DNA of 64,000 nucleotides from Rhexocercosporidium sp. MPI-PUGE-AT-0058 (GCA_020746875.1 JAGTJL010000001.1:2356001-2420000), one strand, 5' to 3'. Positions 1 through 11,432 are shown, counted from the stretch's first letter. Program-made: numbers and translations. The notes: a model not told the origin generated them from the letters alone.

Positions 1-1358
1 CTCGAGAAGCGTTGAAGTGCTATATTCAACTCCAAGATGCAGACACTGCTATGGCCTTGATCAAAGAACATCATTTGGTCGATGCTGTTGCAGATGATAT
101 TCCTGGGTTAATTATGCTTCGTGTTTCGAAGGAACAAAAGCGAAGCGCCCCAATTGCTGAGCTTCGGGAATTGACTTCCGAAGCTATTTCACTGCTGGTG
201 GACGAAGCTCAGCATGGACTTGTCAGTCCCCAAGTTGTTGTGTCGCAGTTGCAGGAGAAGAACATGACTCTTTATCTATTCTTCTATGTGAGTTCGCTTT
301 GGAAAGGCGACGGCATTGAAGAGCACCAAGGCGAATCCAGAGAAAGGCTTGTCGCAGAAAGCAAATCGCTCGTGGATGATTTGGCCGATCTCGCTGTACA
401 TCTTTTTGCTCTGTACGATCGAGAATTATTGATGGACTTCTTGAAGTCCTCAACCTTCTATACTTTCGAAAAGGTAAGTTCTCTGTCTCCGGTTACTTGG
501 CTCCACTGACACAACCAGGCCACGCAAGAATGCGAAGACAGAGATTACATCCCCGAACTAGTCTACCTTTACTCCAAGACCGGACAAACCAAGCGTGCCC
601 TCACTTTAATTATCGACCGACTCCGCGATGTCTCCCAAGCAATCGCCTTCGCCAAATCTCAAGATGACACCGAGCTCTGGAATGATTTGCTTGACTACTC
701 AATGGACAAACCTCGCTTCATCCGCGGCCTTCTAGAAGAAGTAGGGACTGCCATCAATCCCATCACACTGGTACGCCGCATCCCCGAAGGACTCGAGATC
801 GAAGGTCTTCGTGAAGGCCTCTCGCGTATGATCAAAGAATACGAAATTCAGCACAGCATCTCCTCGGGTGTAGCCCGTGTACTGCGAGGCGAAGTGGCTC
901 TCGCCCAAACAACCCTAGGCTCAGGACAGCGTAAAGGTGTCAAATTCGACGTAGTCCGCAAACCGAATCATCACATCGACGTCGAAACATCCGATATACC
1001 GACCACCACCGACGGAGCAGCCGCCTCCGAACTCGCGAAGGAATTCACTGAGAACGCTCTCGAGCCCGCGCCTCCAGAGCCTGGTCACTGTGTTGGCTGC
1101 CGTCAACCATTCTCCGATCATGAGATGGAGACGCTGGTGGGGTTCGCGTGTGGTCATGTTTTTCATTTAAGTCACTTATTGAATTTTGGTGAGGAGGGTG
1201 ATGGTACCATCACACCACCGGAGGTGGAATTAGATGAGAACGGGGAGTGGAGTGCTACACATAGTGTTGGTGCGAAGGTTACGCATGCGAGGCTGTTAAG
1301 GGATCGGATTAGAGATGGGTGTCCTGTCTGCACTAGGGGAAAAGAGGCATTGTCGTAG
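1..1358 (+). CDS. vps41: Vacuolar sorting protein Vps41 (HOPS subunit), C-terminal part, 5' end outside window
   Basis: This is the C-terminal part of Vps41, a HOPS tethering-complex subunit that acts in late endosome/vacuole fusion and in AP-3 transport to the vacuole. The frame is open from the first bases of the window, so the gene starts upstream. Two exons are joined by a 45-base intron at 474-518 (GTAAGT donor, CCAG acceptor); splicing keeps the frame (FEK|ATQECED). The first part is alpha-helical, clathrin-heavy-chain-repeat-like sequence. The C-terminus is a RING-type zinc domain with CVGC, CGHVFHLSHL and CPVC pairs, ending at TAG 1356-1358. About 40 residues lie between the CGHVFH block and the final CPVC, a long insert. 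The identification rests on the repeat plus RING order and on the typical 'RDYIPELVYLYSKTGQ' stretch. Convergent with the next gene. Confidence 0.9.
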
Positions 1359-1680
1359 GTGCTGGCTAAGGAATAAAGTTTAGGGCCAGGAGATGAGGCC
1401 CTGGTGTTGGTCAATGTGATGGGTGAAGACAAGGGGGGATTGTATTTTGGCATAGGTAGCGCACCCCGTATCAGATCACATCACTGCGTTACATTGCATA
1501 GGTAGCTCCTGGATATGAAGGAGCTCCGCACTAGAAAATGTAGGTCATACAGGTAGAGTTCAAAGATCTAAATTTCTCACCAACTTTCCACTCCCCTCGT
1601 TCTCCTCTGATGCATGCCGCTTCACTCAGTCTTCCTCTGCTCCATCGCCATTCTCCAGCACTCACTAGACGAACTCCAAT
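1359..1680. other. Convergent intergenic spacer
   Basis: Shared 3' region of vps41 (plus) and the hydrolase gene (minus). I see no further gene; the short open frames crossing it are shadows of vps41. Confidence 0.6.
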
Positions 1681-3778
1681 CTAGATAGTAGCCATCCTCG
1701 CAATCCCCACATCTGTCTCGTCCATCTTCGGACTCTTCCCATTAACATACATCCACAACCGACTCAAATCCTTAACCCTAAACCTCATTCTCTCACCCCC
1801 GACATCCACCCCCTCACCCCTCTTCTTCTCATCACCATCACCATCACCATTAACCTCCTTCCCACCCAGCCTCTCCAAAGAAGTCATGCCCAAACGTGCC
1901 CTCTTCATCGTCCCCGGACTGATGGCTATCGGACTCATATCCCTAACCAACACCTCCCTCTCCCCATCCTCAAGCGGCTCCCCATGCGCGCCTAGATATG
2001 ACATTGCGAGACCTTCGCGCTCGGATGCCAGTTCCGAGGCATCTTCCTCAGTATTAGTAATAGATGTGGAAATAATATTCGGGGTTGAGATTGAAGTGTT
2101 TGGGGTGGGTTTTGAGGTGGAGGAAGAGGAGAGGCCGAGCTCCAGGATACTTTCCATGAATGCGTTTTTACCTTCCCTTTCGTCGACGCCGAGGAATCCA
2201 GAATTGCCTATTCCGCCTTTGGTGGGTTGTTGGTCTTGCTCATCGCTCAGATTGGACGACACAGATCCAAGACCCAGCCGTGAACCTAGCCGTGACATAA
2301 TCGATTTCTTCGCAGGCGCAGCATCAGTAGAAGACGTCGAAGAGGTCGAGTCCTCAACCGTCCTCAAAGGAAACATCCCATCCAAATAATGCATATTCAT
2401 CTGATGACCCTTCTCGCCCCTCTCGAAAACCCTCCCCATAAATCTTGGCGCCGACGGGCCCAGCGCCACGTTCTTCGTGAAATGCAAGACGCCCCAGCAC
2501 GCTACGAAATCGGACGTGTGGGCGTAATGCTCGATATACCGGATTGTTTTGCCGGATGTCGATTCTTGACGGGAGATTTGGCGGGTTATTGGTTTGGGAG
2601 GTGTTGTGTTTAAGGACGTCCCGTTGCTTATACCATTACTTTTGCTTGCACCGCTACTGACTCCCTGAGCATGTGGTAGAGGAGTAGCATGCGGATCATG
2701 TAAAGGCTGGATCGGATCATGATAATGAACCGAAGTCGTCGTTTTCGTCGTCGCCGGCACAGTCGGATGCCTCAGCGCCGCATGCTGGCTCAAGAGATGC
2801 AAATGCGGATTATTGAAATGGTTCGCTGCGTTGCCAAACGTATACACCTCCAGCTTCGCCAGCAAATCCTGCGGTACTTCCTGTAGCAGCCAATCGATTA
2901 TCAAACCGCCTTCGATGCCGCCCTGGGAGTGCAGGATGAAGATCACTTTTGTTAGGTGGGGCTGGTAGAGGGTGGATTTTACGATCGCGTAGCAGTCGCG
3001 TACATCTTGCGTTGCGTAGGTGAAGTTGCGTTGGATGAGGCATTGCAAGACATCGAATATTATGCCATTTCTAGAAAGTGTTAGAACTCGTGAATGAGGA
3101 GTGATGGAGGAGGGGTGTGGAAATGGATAAATACGTTTTGTTGTGCACTCCGAGAATGGGACGTCCGAAAGTGAGGGCTAGTCTGTCGACGTTGGATTGT
3201 AGCCAATTCCTTCTGTTTAAAACGTCAGTGGCATGTTCAAGTCTTTATCTAGTATTTTCGAACATAAGAATTCCAAGTCTCGGTCTTGGTATCAGAGAGT
3301 GTAAGAAAGGGGACACAAACCCCACAGCAACACCATTCAGAAAAATCCACTGCTCATGCTCATGTTCCTTCCTCCTTTCCGCAAACTCCTTCTTACTCTC
3401 AACCCGCATATCCTTCCCATTCAACAAAAAACAAATACTCTGATTGACCATCACAAACCCCACCACGCACCCCACAACCCACCAGAGCGGAAACATGAGC
3501 CAAAACGGCACACTCAGCACAAACGGCAATTGTATGAGTATTAAAATACCATGCAGGAATATGTCGTAGAGATTCCCGCGTGATGGGTACAGTTCGCATA
3601 GGGGTCCTGATAGTTGCGGCGTGAGTGGGAAGACGATGTAGGGGAGGTAGAGGTAGAATTGGAGGGCGGAGAGGATGTCGTGTTTTAGTAGGGAGAGGGG
3701 GGAGCCGGTGTAGGAGTGCGGGGTGGTGGATTTGCCGCCGACTTGAGAGCCGTAGAATTTGGTGGAAAGGGAAGACAT
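1681..3778 (-). CDS. Membrane-associated alpha/beta hydrolase (lipase/DUF676-like), unnamed
   Basis: Three exons: 3778-3321, 3212-3135 and 3070-1681. Splicing at GTTTGT/ACAG and GTATTT/CTAG gives an unbroken 642-codon frame (641 residues). Residues about 40-140 hold two to three strongly hydrophobic segments, one running from about 'LYDIFLHGILILIQLP' into 'FWLMFPLWWVVGCVVG'. A hydrolase core follows with the nucleophile elbow HSQGG inside 'VIFILHSQGGIEGG'; 'VYTFGNAANHF' and a later 'HYAHTSDFVACWGVLHF' match the Asp/His part of such folds. The last roughly 200 residues are Ser/Thr-rich and look disordered. It probably acts as a membrane-bound serine esterase or lipase; the substrate is unknown. 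I chose the start at MSSLSTKF; an in-frame ATG at 3868 would add 30 residues. Confidence 0.75.
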
Positions 3779-5550
3779 GTTGATGGGTTCAGTTGAGTAG
3801 TTGACTTGATTCGGATGCGGTAGAGGTGTGATGAGATCTAGACTTTGAGTTGGGGAATAAACTCTCAAGTCTCGTGGTGTTTATCCCGAGACAAATACAG
3901 ATACGGGGTTCTGCTTGTAGATCAGCACTGGCTGATCATTTCTTTTACTTTCGTAACAGAACAGATCCACCGCCGCAATTACTGTTTGAAAAATGCAATA
4001 ATCAAATGTTTGTAAATGAAAGGAAAACTGACGACAGGGGAGAGCCGATCTCATATCCCAAGCGCGAGATCGGGCGTTAATATAAAGAAAGAAACGGGAC
4101 AGACAGGCCAGGGCACTTGCCGCGACTGCCTACTTGTCAGCCCCCCTACCGGCATCCGCCTGGGCGTCATCCGCAGGGCCACCAGGGGCTTGGGAGGAAC
4201 GAAATGGGGGTCTGCTGCTCAGCCGCTGAGACATGGGGATGCCCACATTCAGGCTCCTTGACCAATCGCTGGACTTTGGAGCAGAGAGCTGAGTGTGCTG
4301 ATGTAAGGCCACGGGGAAAAGGCCAGATGATAGTCTGTAGCTGAGGGGCTTGGAGGTATGCCTTTACTTCTTGCGGTGAGCCCGTAGTAGACCTGGAAGC
4401 AGCTGTTGACGGAGAGAGAAGTGTGGAATTTTAGTGGATGGGATGCAGAGCTGAGCCACTTGGAGTTGTCTTGGCTGTAGTGTGGCGCATGGGAGCAAAG
4501 AGCGAATTGAGCAATCGAGAAGATCGAGAAGAGATGTAGGGGAATCTTTTGTGACCGGAAACTCTCGCTTCTTGAGCTCAGAGAACACACATGTGCTCAA
4601 GATATTTTCCAATCTCATGACAATGTGACGGAACTTTGAATGTTTATGTCATTTGGTGTGAGCCTGTATCACGTGACATTTCCTCAACTTCATTGGGCAT
4701 CTTCTGTGGAAGGTAGGTTTTACGAAGCTAGCCTGGTTACACAGCAGTCAGTAGACTTACGATAAACATAAGCTACTAATGTCTCTAATCATCTTGTTTA
4801 AGTTTTGTGCGAATTGCAATTGCGACTGTTTCCAGATTTACAGACCAGAAGCGTCAGAGTTGTCCGAAGAAGCAAAGCTGGGACATTTTAGGGAATTCGA
4901 AATCGTAATCCGAAAAGTTTAGATCTCTTTTAGAACGTTGCAGCATATGCCAAGGCAAAAAATTCAGCTCCAATGTCGCGAGGAACGAACGATTGAAAGT
5001 GTGGTGAAAGCTGCGACTTTGTTGCGTTCAATCTAGAGCCTACGGTACATGCTCGCTTGTCCCAAACGTAAACAAATCTTTGATCATTGCCGAATTTCCA
5101 CCACGGTTTTTGTTATACCGAGTATGTCCCACCAGTACCTCCCATATTTTCCTTTCATTTCCACTTCCAGAGCTCCAGTAATGAGAAGAAAGTGAAGATC
5201 TCCTAATCGCATGTCACAGCAGGGATTCCATGCTGTCAGATCTTACCAGTGTCATATTTTTCCAATGTATAGTTCGCTTACTCCTCTCAGTACGCCGACG
5301 ATCATACTTCAGCATCATGCTATTTGAATCAGAATCTGGATTAGTTGAACGTACAATGACTTTGCACTAAAAGCGAATATCAGCATATAAAAATCATCCT
5401 CTTTCCATAAGACGGAATAGTACTCACCCCATTATCATCCGCGGTCTTCATCGAGAAATGTCAGTACCATCCAGCTTCTTCTCTACGAGGTAATGCTTGC
5501 ACAAGAATCATTATAAGGGCATAATGAGGGTACATAGGAGAACGCACTAG
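3779..5550. other. Intergenic region, nothing recognised
   Basis: About 1.8 kb with only short unsupported reading frames (for example near 4.0-4.6 kb on both strands). It presumably carries the promoter of the hydrolase gene. A short ATG-led stretch at 5458-5489 ends in a GTAATG donor and could be a 5' exon of the thioredoxin-like gene, but its phase does not fit the next exon. Confidence 0.5.
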
Positions 5551-6039
5551 CAGTCAATTTCATCCAGAAATTTCCGCAAGGAGAACTGAGATCCACCTTA
5601 ATTCGTGCTGAGCAAAAGCCTAGTCCCATCGAAGAGGCGAATAAAGCAGTCAAGAAGTTGTTTATTACCACTTACCAAGAGATTATGTATGCGGAGGAGT
5701 ACGACGTCGTTCTTTTGATTTCTTCGCCTGGGTGTATCCATTGTGTTCGGTATGTTTGTAGGTTTATCACTCTCCATTGAAAATAGTTGATGTCAAGCCA
5801 GGTTTGCTCCAATCTACCACTCCGCTGCGTTTTCGCTGGCTGAATACAAGTTAAACGAGGGAATTGGTTTCACAGAGATCAATGCATGTCTAAACGACGT
5901 GCCTGATTTCAGTTTTTGGGGGGCGGGGGTTACTTGTGTTTCGATGTATCGGGGAACTGATGCTGGCAATGTGGCAATTTTCATAGGACGAAGAAAGTTT
6001 TGTGAATCGAAGGGGTTTGTGGAGCGTCACAGGATATGA
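5551..6039 (+). pseudogene. Thioredoxin-fold fragment resembling a PDI a' domain
   Basis: Two exons (about 5551-5749 and 5802-6039) join across a 52-base intron with a GTATGT donor and a CCAG acceptor. The product reads like the linker and last catalytic domain of protein disulfide isomerase: 'FIQKFPQGELRS', 'EEYDVVLLISSPGCIHC', 'VRFAPIYHSAA', then 'FIGRRK' near the end. The active site is CIHC rather than the usual CGHC, and the cis-proline strand (normally G-Y-P-T) reads 'GAGVTCVSMYRG' without the proline. I find no upstream thioredoxin domains, no clear in-phase first exon and no ER-retention signal; an in-frame TAG lies just upstream. Most likely a degenerate PDI-derived relic. A short active oxidoreductase with an unseen first exon remains possible. 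Confidence 0.55.
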
Positions 6040-6136
6040 AGTGGGGGAAATGCACATAGGCACTGTGGTGACCGTGAAACTTCGTAGACTGGACTATTCG
6101 AATCCTCTTTTCGCCCAGAGGTCAACGCCAATCTAG

Positions 6137-7336
6137 CTAAGCAGTCACTGCCAAGACGCGTTTTGGCAACATTGCGGAGAACTCTTCAAAGGAGACTTCC
6201 CCATTCTTGTCGTCGTCACACAACTTCAACATATCCTCAATCTCAGCTACAGTAACCAAGTCATCCATTCCCTGAATACACCTCTTAAGCTCCTCTAATG
6301 AGATCTCTCCTGATCCATCCGCGTCGAAATGTCGGAACCTTTGAAGTACACGCGCCTCCAAAGTCAGATTCATATCCGCTCTCAGCAGCGCTGAGAATTG
6401 TTCGAACGTGATGCAAGCTGCCTTTTCGACGCCAGCAATCCGATCCATAGCCTTCTGGATTTGCTCCTTGGAATACACACGACCAGTCGATGAAAGCACA
6501 GTCGAAAGTTCGTCCAGATCAAAAGATCCGTTCCCATCTTTATCGAAAGCACGGAATGTCTCATGGCACTCCGCGACTTCCTTCTCACTCAGCCAACTCG
6601 CCGGTTCAGCGTGCCCTCGCTTTTCGGTCTCCGTAGCAAAAGCTTCAATGCGTTCTAACGCATCGAAAGCCCGTTGAGTTGCGAACCACAGCTTCTTCGG
6701 ATCATGACCAAACTTCATCGTGCCATTCTCAGCGATGAGTGGAAGGTCGAACCTGACTTTCGGATTCTCCATCAACATGCGACCAACATCCGAAGTCTTC
6801 CGTCCATAGTAATGGTCTCTATGGGGGAAAGTCCCGCAGAGCTTGATGATTCGGAGATGCTCCTCGAAAATAGTGCGAAAAACATGCAATTCGGATGGGA
6901 GTGATGGTTCCAGCTGTTTGTAGAACCTGACGCCCCATTCCTGATCCTGAATATCTTCTTGGTGTGTCATGATCAGACAAGGTACGAACACACATTCTTC
7001 TGGCCGGAGAACCTTGAGCCAATCGTGTGGCGCGTCGACGATGGATCGAGCCATCTTGTCACCGCTGAATGAATTGACTGTATGTCGATATATGTTCCTC
7101 GGGAACTGGTCGACAAGGATCATCAGTGCGAGACAACCCCGTGGTGTCGACTTCCAGGCATCGTAGCCTCCAGAAAGAGCAACAGCGACATGGGAACCAA
7201 AGCGTGTTTTGATCTCGATGTCTGTGTCGTTGCTCTTCCCGAACCAGAGCCCGAGACATCGCATCACGTCCAGCTTTCCAGTCGTGTCCCGCAAGAACAT
7301 GAATTCGATTAATTCATTCTGAAGCTTTTGGGCCAT
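6137..7336 (-). CDS. DUF924-family protein fused to C-terminal EF hands
   Basis: Single exon, 399 residues from MAQKLQNE; an in-frame ATG at 7429 would add a 31-residue hydrophobic/basic leader (MKLFKKCKLWFASF). Residues about 10-210 match the DUF924 family: 'CLALMILVDQFPRNIYRH', a 'HQEDIQDQ' segment and 'GTFPHRDHYYGR', the usual LLDQFPRNxxR, HSEDxxxQ and FPHRN blocks. The last 130 residues hold four EF-hand positions. Loops DKDGNGSFDLDE, DADGSGEISLEE and DDDKNGEVSFEE are canonical; the second position (ACITFEQF) has lost its Ca-binding loop. DUF924 has no firm biochemical role that I know, so the function is a guess: a calcium-sensing partner or enzyme in the cytosol. The longer leader would instead suggest a membrane or organelle location. 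Confidence 0.82.
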   Translation of the reverse strand: MAQKLQNELIEFMFLRDTTGKLDVMRCLGLWFGKSNDTDIEIKTRFGSHVAVALSGGYDAWKSTPRGCLALMILVDQFPRNIYRHTVNSFSGDKMARSIVDAPHDWLKVLRPEECVFVPCLIMTHQEDIQDQEWGVRFYKQLEPSLPSELHVFRTIFEEHLRIIKLCGTFPHRDHYYGRKTSDVGRMLMENPKVRFDLPLIAENGTMKFGHDPKKLWFATQRAFDALERIEAFATETEKRGHAEPASWLSEKEVAECHETFRAFDKDGNGSFDLDELSTVLSSTGRVYSKEQIQKAMDRIAGVEKAACITFEQFSALLRADMNLTLEARVLQRFRHFDADGSGEISLEELKRCIQGMDDLVTVAEIEDMLKLCDDDKNGEVSFEEFSAMLPKRVLAVTA

Positions 7337-7843
7337 AGTGGATTTGGAACTATTTTTCTGATTGAGTGGTGCAGGTAACGCAAAACAAAAGCTTGCAAAC
7401 CACAGCTTGCACTTCTTGAACAGCTTCATCGCAGGATGAGAAAGTTTTGCATGAGGAGACTCCTTTTCTGCATACTTTCAACACGGGCTCGGTCGAAGTG
7501 CTGGAAGCTCCTGATGTCTGGTGGCATGTGAGTGGGGGTGTTTTGAGTATACTTTTGCTGATGCTGCGGGTCTGATAGGTCATTGTTAAATCGTGCCTAT
7601 CAAACCTGTTGGACTAAAAGCCCCAAAACGGCAAGAATGGGCTGGATCCGTCTGTCACATAAATGTGTAGCGAACATGAGCTGATTTTCAGCCCGCCATG
7701 TCTTGCTAGGTGGCTCCAGTAGTACTTGATGAAGAAGCACATGTTTCGTAAATCTGGTTCCTCCAATTAGCCACTCAAATTGGTAAATGCACCCAGAATG
7801 CGGAAGCTAGCATATGCATCTGCAGTAGGGCAGGACTTTTTCT
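7337..7843. other. Intergenic spacer, nothing recognised
   Basis: Lies between the start of the DUF924-EF gene and the 3' end of the oxidoreductase gene, both on the minus strand. It must contain the promoter of the DUF924-EF gene. No other feature seen. Confidence 0.5.
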
Positions 7844-9210
7844 CTATTTGTAAGTGCTTGTGGGACGAAGAGGAAGGCCGGCCTTCAAATACACAGAGTC
7901 AATCATCTCAGACTGCTTAATTGAGTCCGCGCCATCAATCCAAGCTCCTGTCCCTTTCCTCCCGCGTATCTTACACACAAACTCATCCAACATATACCGA
8001 TACGTACTCCAATGTAAGTCTCCTTTTCTCTCACCTTCATCCCAAACGTAAGCCGTCGTATTGCTCTTATTCTCCCACTTCTCCGTAACTTTGTTTGTCT
8101 TAGTATCAACCAAGGTATGTTCCTCCTTTACCTGTATCCTATGCCAGAAATGAGCGGCAGGAAATCCCCAAAACGTCACAGTTCGCGACATCAAATGTCT
8201 GGGGGACCCAGAAGTCCTCGCTTCATCGTCAATCTGAAAATCCTTCTCCTTCACCATAATCTTCGCCATCTTGATGCTCGGCAGACCAAGCCAACCTTTC
8301 CTCGCGATACTTGCCTCGATGCTCCCAACTGCACCATCGAGGAATATGAAATCCGCGTCGAGACCTTCATCGATCCTCTGGTCACCGGGCTTGGGTATTA
8401 TACTTGCTTTGGCACATGTACATTCAACTGGCTCGGCGCGGAAGACATCTCGGAGTGCAGCGACGCTGTAGGTCCCTATGTCCATCAGACTTCCACCAGC
8501 AAGATCAAAATTCCACCTGATATCCCCCTTGGGGAAAAACCCAGCTGGAACTGTGAAGTGAGAAATCGCATTATCTATTTTCATTGGGTCGATGAGCGAG
8601 ATAAACTTATGCCATGCAGGGTGGAAGCGAGGATGGAAGGCTTCCACGAGTACTGGTCTAGATGCTTTAGGAAGAGAATCGTAATAGTTGAAAAGGGAGG
8701 CTGCTTCAGTCGCGTTGGAGACAGAGGGTTTTTCTAAAAGAACGTGCTTCCCAGCTTTGAGAGCTCGTAGTGTCCATTCGTAGTGCATGCCATTTGGGAG
8801 GGCGAGATAGATTGCATCGATGGTTGGGTCATCCAAGAGGGCTTGCTCTGGTCAGCGTCTTGGATCTTCATAAAATATTGGTCTGCACCCGGATGTGGGT
8901 GTGTTCCTTACCTTGATATGATCCATGGACGTTCGGGATATCGAATTTCTTCGCATACGCTTTGGCACGATCGATGTCCCGACTGCCGACTGCGGCGATG
9001 ATGACATCTGAGTGGGATTTTGCCGGCGTGATGAGCCCCACTGAACTACTACATGTAAGAATTTTGCTCCTAGCACATGTACAGAGGAGCAGCTCACCCA
9101 ATCCAGGGTGTACCGAGGATACCGAAACGGAGCGCATTTGCTGATTTCGGGGCAACTGGTGGGTAGTTGACTTTCCACACTCGAGTCAGGAGGCTGATGA
9201 ATCCTCCCAT
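7844..9210 (-). CDS. Gfo/Idh/MocA-family NAD(P)-dependent oxidoreductase (dihydrodiol dehydrogenase type)
   Basis: Three exons (9210-9098, 9045-8912, 8847-7844) give 416 residues in an unbroken frame; introns have GTGAGC/TAG and GTAAGG/CAG ends. The N-terminal Rossmann strand is 'RFGILGTPWIGSVGLITPA', then 'VIIAAVGSRDIDRAKAYAKK', 'DAIYLALPNGMHYEWTL' and the family signature 'GKHVLLEKPSVSN' with the EKP lysine. The C-terminal half supplies the substrate-binding sheet ('GGSLMDIGTYSVAALRDVF'). Closest in style to fungal trans-1,2-dihydrobenzene-1,2-diol / D-xylose dehydrogenase-type enzymes, which oxidise sugars or diols with NADP. Cytosolic, with no signal peptide. It sits 2.2 kb from the sugar-permease/GH35 module and may act on released sugars, but that link is inference. 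The glycine motif is atypical (GILGTPWIG). Confidence 0.85.
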
Positions 9211-9878
9211 ATCTACGCTCTGGATTTCTAGACTGAGGAAATCAGATTGAGAGGGGAGGGGGGTGAAATGGATATGAGTACTTATACACAAGGTTGAAGT
9301 TCCGCACCTGACGCGATACATGCTGACAGTTCGCTTGACGAGGTCAATACGTTGATTCGCTAAACTTACGACAGGCAGGAAGCCAAGCGCGAACCCTCGA
9401 AAGAGATAAAGCGAGCTTGTTTTCTTGGGGTGGTGCAGTGCCGTTATTGTGAAGAAGATTTGCGAAATATTCCTCCTCTGTGGACCAGCCAGAGACTGTC
9501 CGCCTGGTCCACCCTGCTTGCAGTACCAAAAAATCAACTCCGCTTCCACTCTAGCTTGCAAGCGGCGCAGCACCTCGAATTCCTCGATTGAAAGTTGGCT
9601 GGTTCAACCAAGCAGGATCAAGATATTCGTATCCCCTCTTGAACTACAAACTACAGACCAAAAGTCTGAGTAGCGTCCGCCGAAGCTCATCTAAGACCAA
9701 ATATAGAGCGGTTCGACTACCACCCCCCCCTCCCACGATATGCAGCAGTAAACGATAACAACCAATCGAAGGGTACAGTCAGCAATGGATTTAGAGAAGA
9801 ATGAAGTTCTTTTCCCAAAGCTTTCCCCCGAGCTGTGTTTGATAGAAAGAAATTTTATCATTCTTAACAGGGTAGTTA
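9211..9878. other. Spacer between oxidoreductase gene and subtilase relic
   Basis: About 670 bases upstream of the oxidoreductase start. It contains a short poly-C tract near 9724-9733. Open frames here show no family features. Confidence 0.45.
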
Positions 9879-11026
9879 TCACACTTTCCAAGCCGAAGTT
9901 GGATACCGATCGGTATCTTCTCCGGCATTGAAAGCAAATACCTGAACATGATGTCAGCACAGTTTATGAATACACTTTTAGAGCAGAAACTCTCACTCTC
10001 AGCCCCTTGAGGAATGTCAATCAATACCCCCTTTGTCCCGTCGCCTACTACAAACTCCTTCATCTCCTTCAGTATCGCCAGCTCTTTGCGTTGCACAGCC
10101 CAAGAAAATAAGCCACCAAATCAGCAACATCCAGCGTCGTCAAACTAGTGGTCCCTTCTCCCAAGTGCAAAATTCCACGGAGATCCAATACTGGCGCTCC
10201 AAACACCAACTTTGACGCTGAGCAGCCTTGCTGCTTTCGCCACTGCATAAAATTCGCCCACAATTGTACCAGCGACATGCGTCCTGTGTCCGACACCCTG
10301 TTCGTCACCTTCATTGGATGGGATCGTTGTGCTGCGGAATGACCGTGAGGAGAAATTTCTGTGAGCAGTATAGATACCGGTATAATTACGTAGCCATCGT
10401 CACCAAGACCAGGAGGTGGAATTGATACGTAGGTGTAAATGTCAGGTTGGAAGAAGGGAAGCGGCGAGCGATGCAAAATACCGGCGAGGACCCCAGGGCG
10501 AGAAGCGTTGGTGTGTTTGGTTATCGGCGAGATATCTTTGGATTTCATATTGAGTTTCAATGCCAGTTGGACGTGGGAGGTCGAACAGTTGGTGTATGAA
10601 GTCATGTTCAACGACTTGGATCTAGAAGGTTAGCAGTGGTTTTGATAGACAAGAGACATAACACACCTCCTTACCACCCCTGACCTGCTCAATAGAATTT
10701 GCATCGAGGTGAGCCATATACCCAATCATGTTTTCATTAACCACAAATTTGTGGTTTACTTTCTCGAATCTGCCTTGTGTCACCTTTCCAAGCAAAAAGG
10801 CCCCTACTCCTTTTCTCTGCTGCTCGGAGTTGATATGCAAGTCCTTGAACCAACTTCAATGCTCCTCCGCCTCAGATAACGATAATTTTCATTGAATAAC
10901 ATAATTTACGTGCCTGGAACTATCGCTTTCTTACTTATCGACGGAAAAGAGAACAGTACGAATTGATATTGCGCGTGGATAGTATGCGACGATTAGGATG
11001 AGCTTGAAGAAGGTATTCAACTTCAT
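9879..11026 (-). pseudogene. Decayed secreted subtilisin-like protease (S8, proteinase-K type)
   Basis: Fragments of a fungal subtilase appear in the right order but in changing frames. From 11026 there is a signal-peptide start (MKLNTFFKLILIVAYY), then a GTAAGA...CCAG intron. An I9 propeptide follows ('SWFKDLH', 'GYMAHLDANSIEQVRGG', 'VVEHDF'), then 'NYTGIYTAHRNF' (normally DTGI), 'GVGHRTHVAGTIVG' followed by 'AVAKAARLLSVKV' (normally GHGTHVAGT...GVAK), and 'NAGEDTDRYPTSA' near the end. Two TGA codons interrupt the propeptide, the catalytic Asp is replaced (D to Y), HGTH has become HRTH, and at least two frameshifts occur. The Ser-box domain is missing. An active homolog would be an extracellular peptidase; this copy cannot make one. 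Confidence 0.75.
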
Positions 11027-11432
11027 TGCTCGAGGCCGTGACCTTGTGCTTTCATGAGTAAGGGTTGAGGATGGATATCGGGCGGTAAATCATGAAAAAA
11101 AGCTCGCTCGAAGGATAGTAGCGGAGAGGCAGAACTGTGTGGCGAGAGAGGCACAGGGTACGGTGGGCGCTAAAACCCATGAATTGCTGTTGGGGGCAAG
11201 TAGTTCAAAGAATGTTTTCTTTCTGATTGGGACGGCTTGCATCCTAAACTATTGCAACAAGACTCTGCTTGTTGCTTGCTCTGTCTACCCGAATTAGTCG
11301 AAAATGCAATGTGAAGAAATTCGGGTGCACTCAGAGGATATCGTCCTCGCAGCTTGTCATAGCTTCATTGGAGATCCCTTCTACGCAATTTCTCTCCATC
11401 CAGCGAGGCTAGATGATATCTGCTTTATGTAG
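11027..11432. other. Spacer between subtilase relic and sugar-permease gene
   Basis: Holds the former promoter side of the subtilase relic and the 3' flank of the permease gene. Nothing else recognised. Confidence 0.45.

Noticed and set aside
1886..2389. Plus-strand frame opposite the hydrolase exon
   Set aside because: Antisense shadow of the spliced hydrolase gene.
8117..8737. 206-codon plus-strand frame
   Set aside because: Antisense shadow of the Gfo/Idh/MocA oxidoreductase exon.
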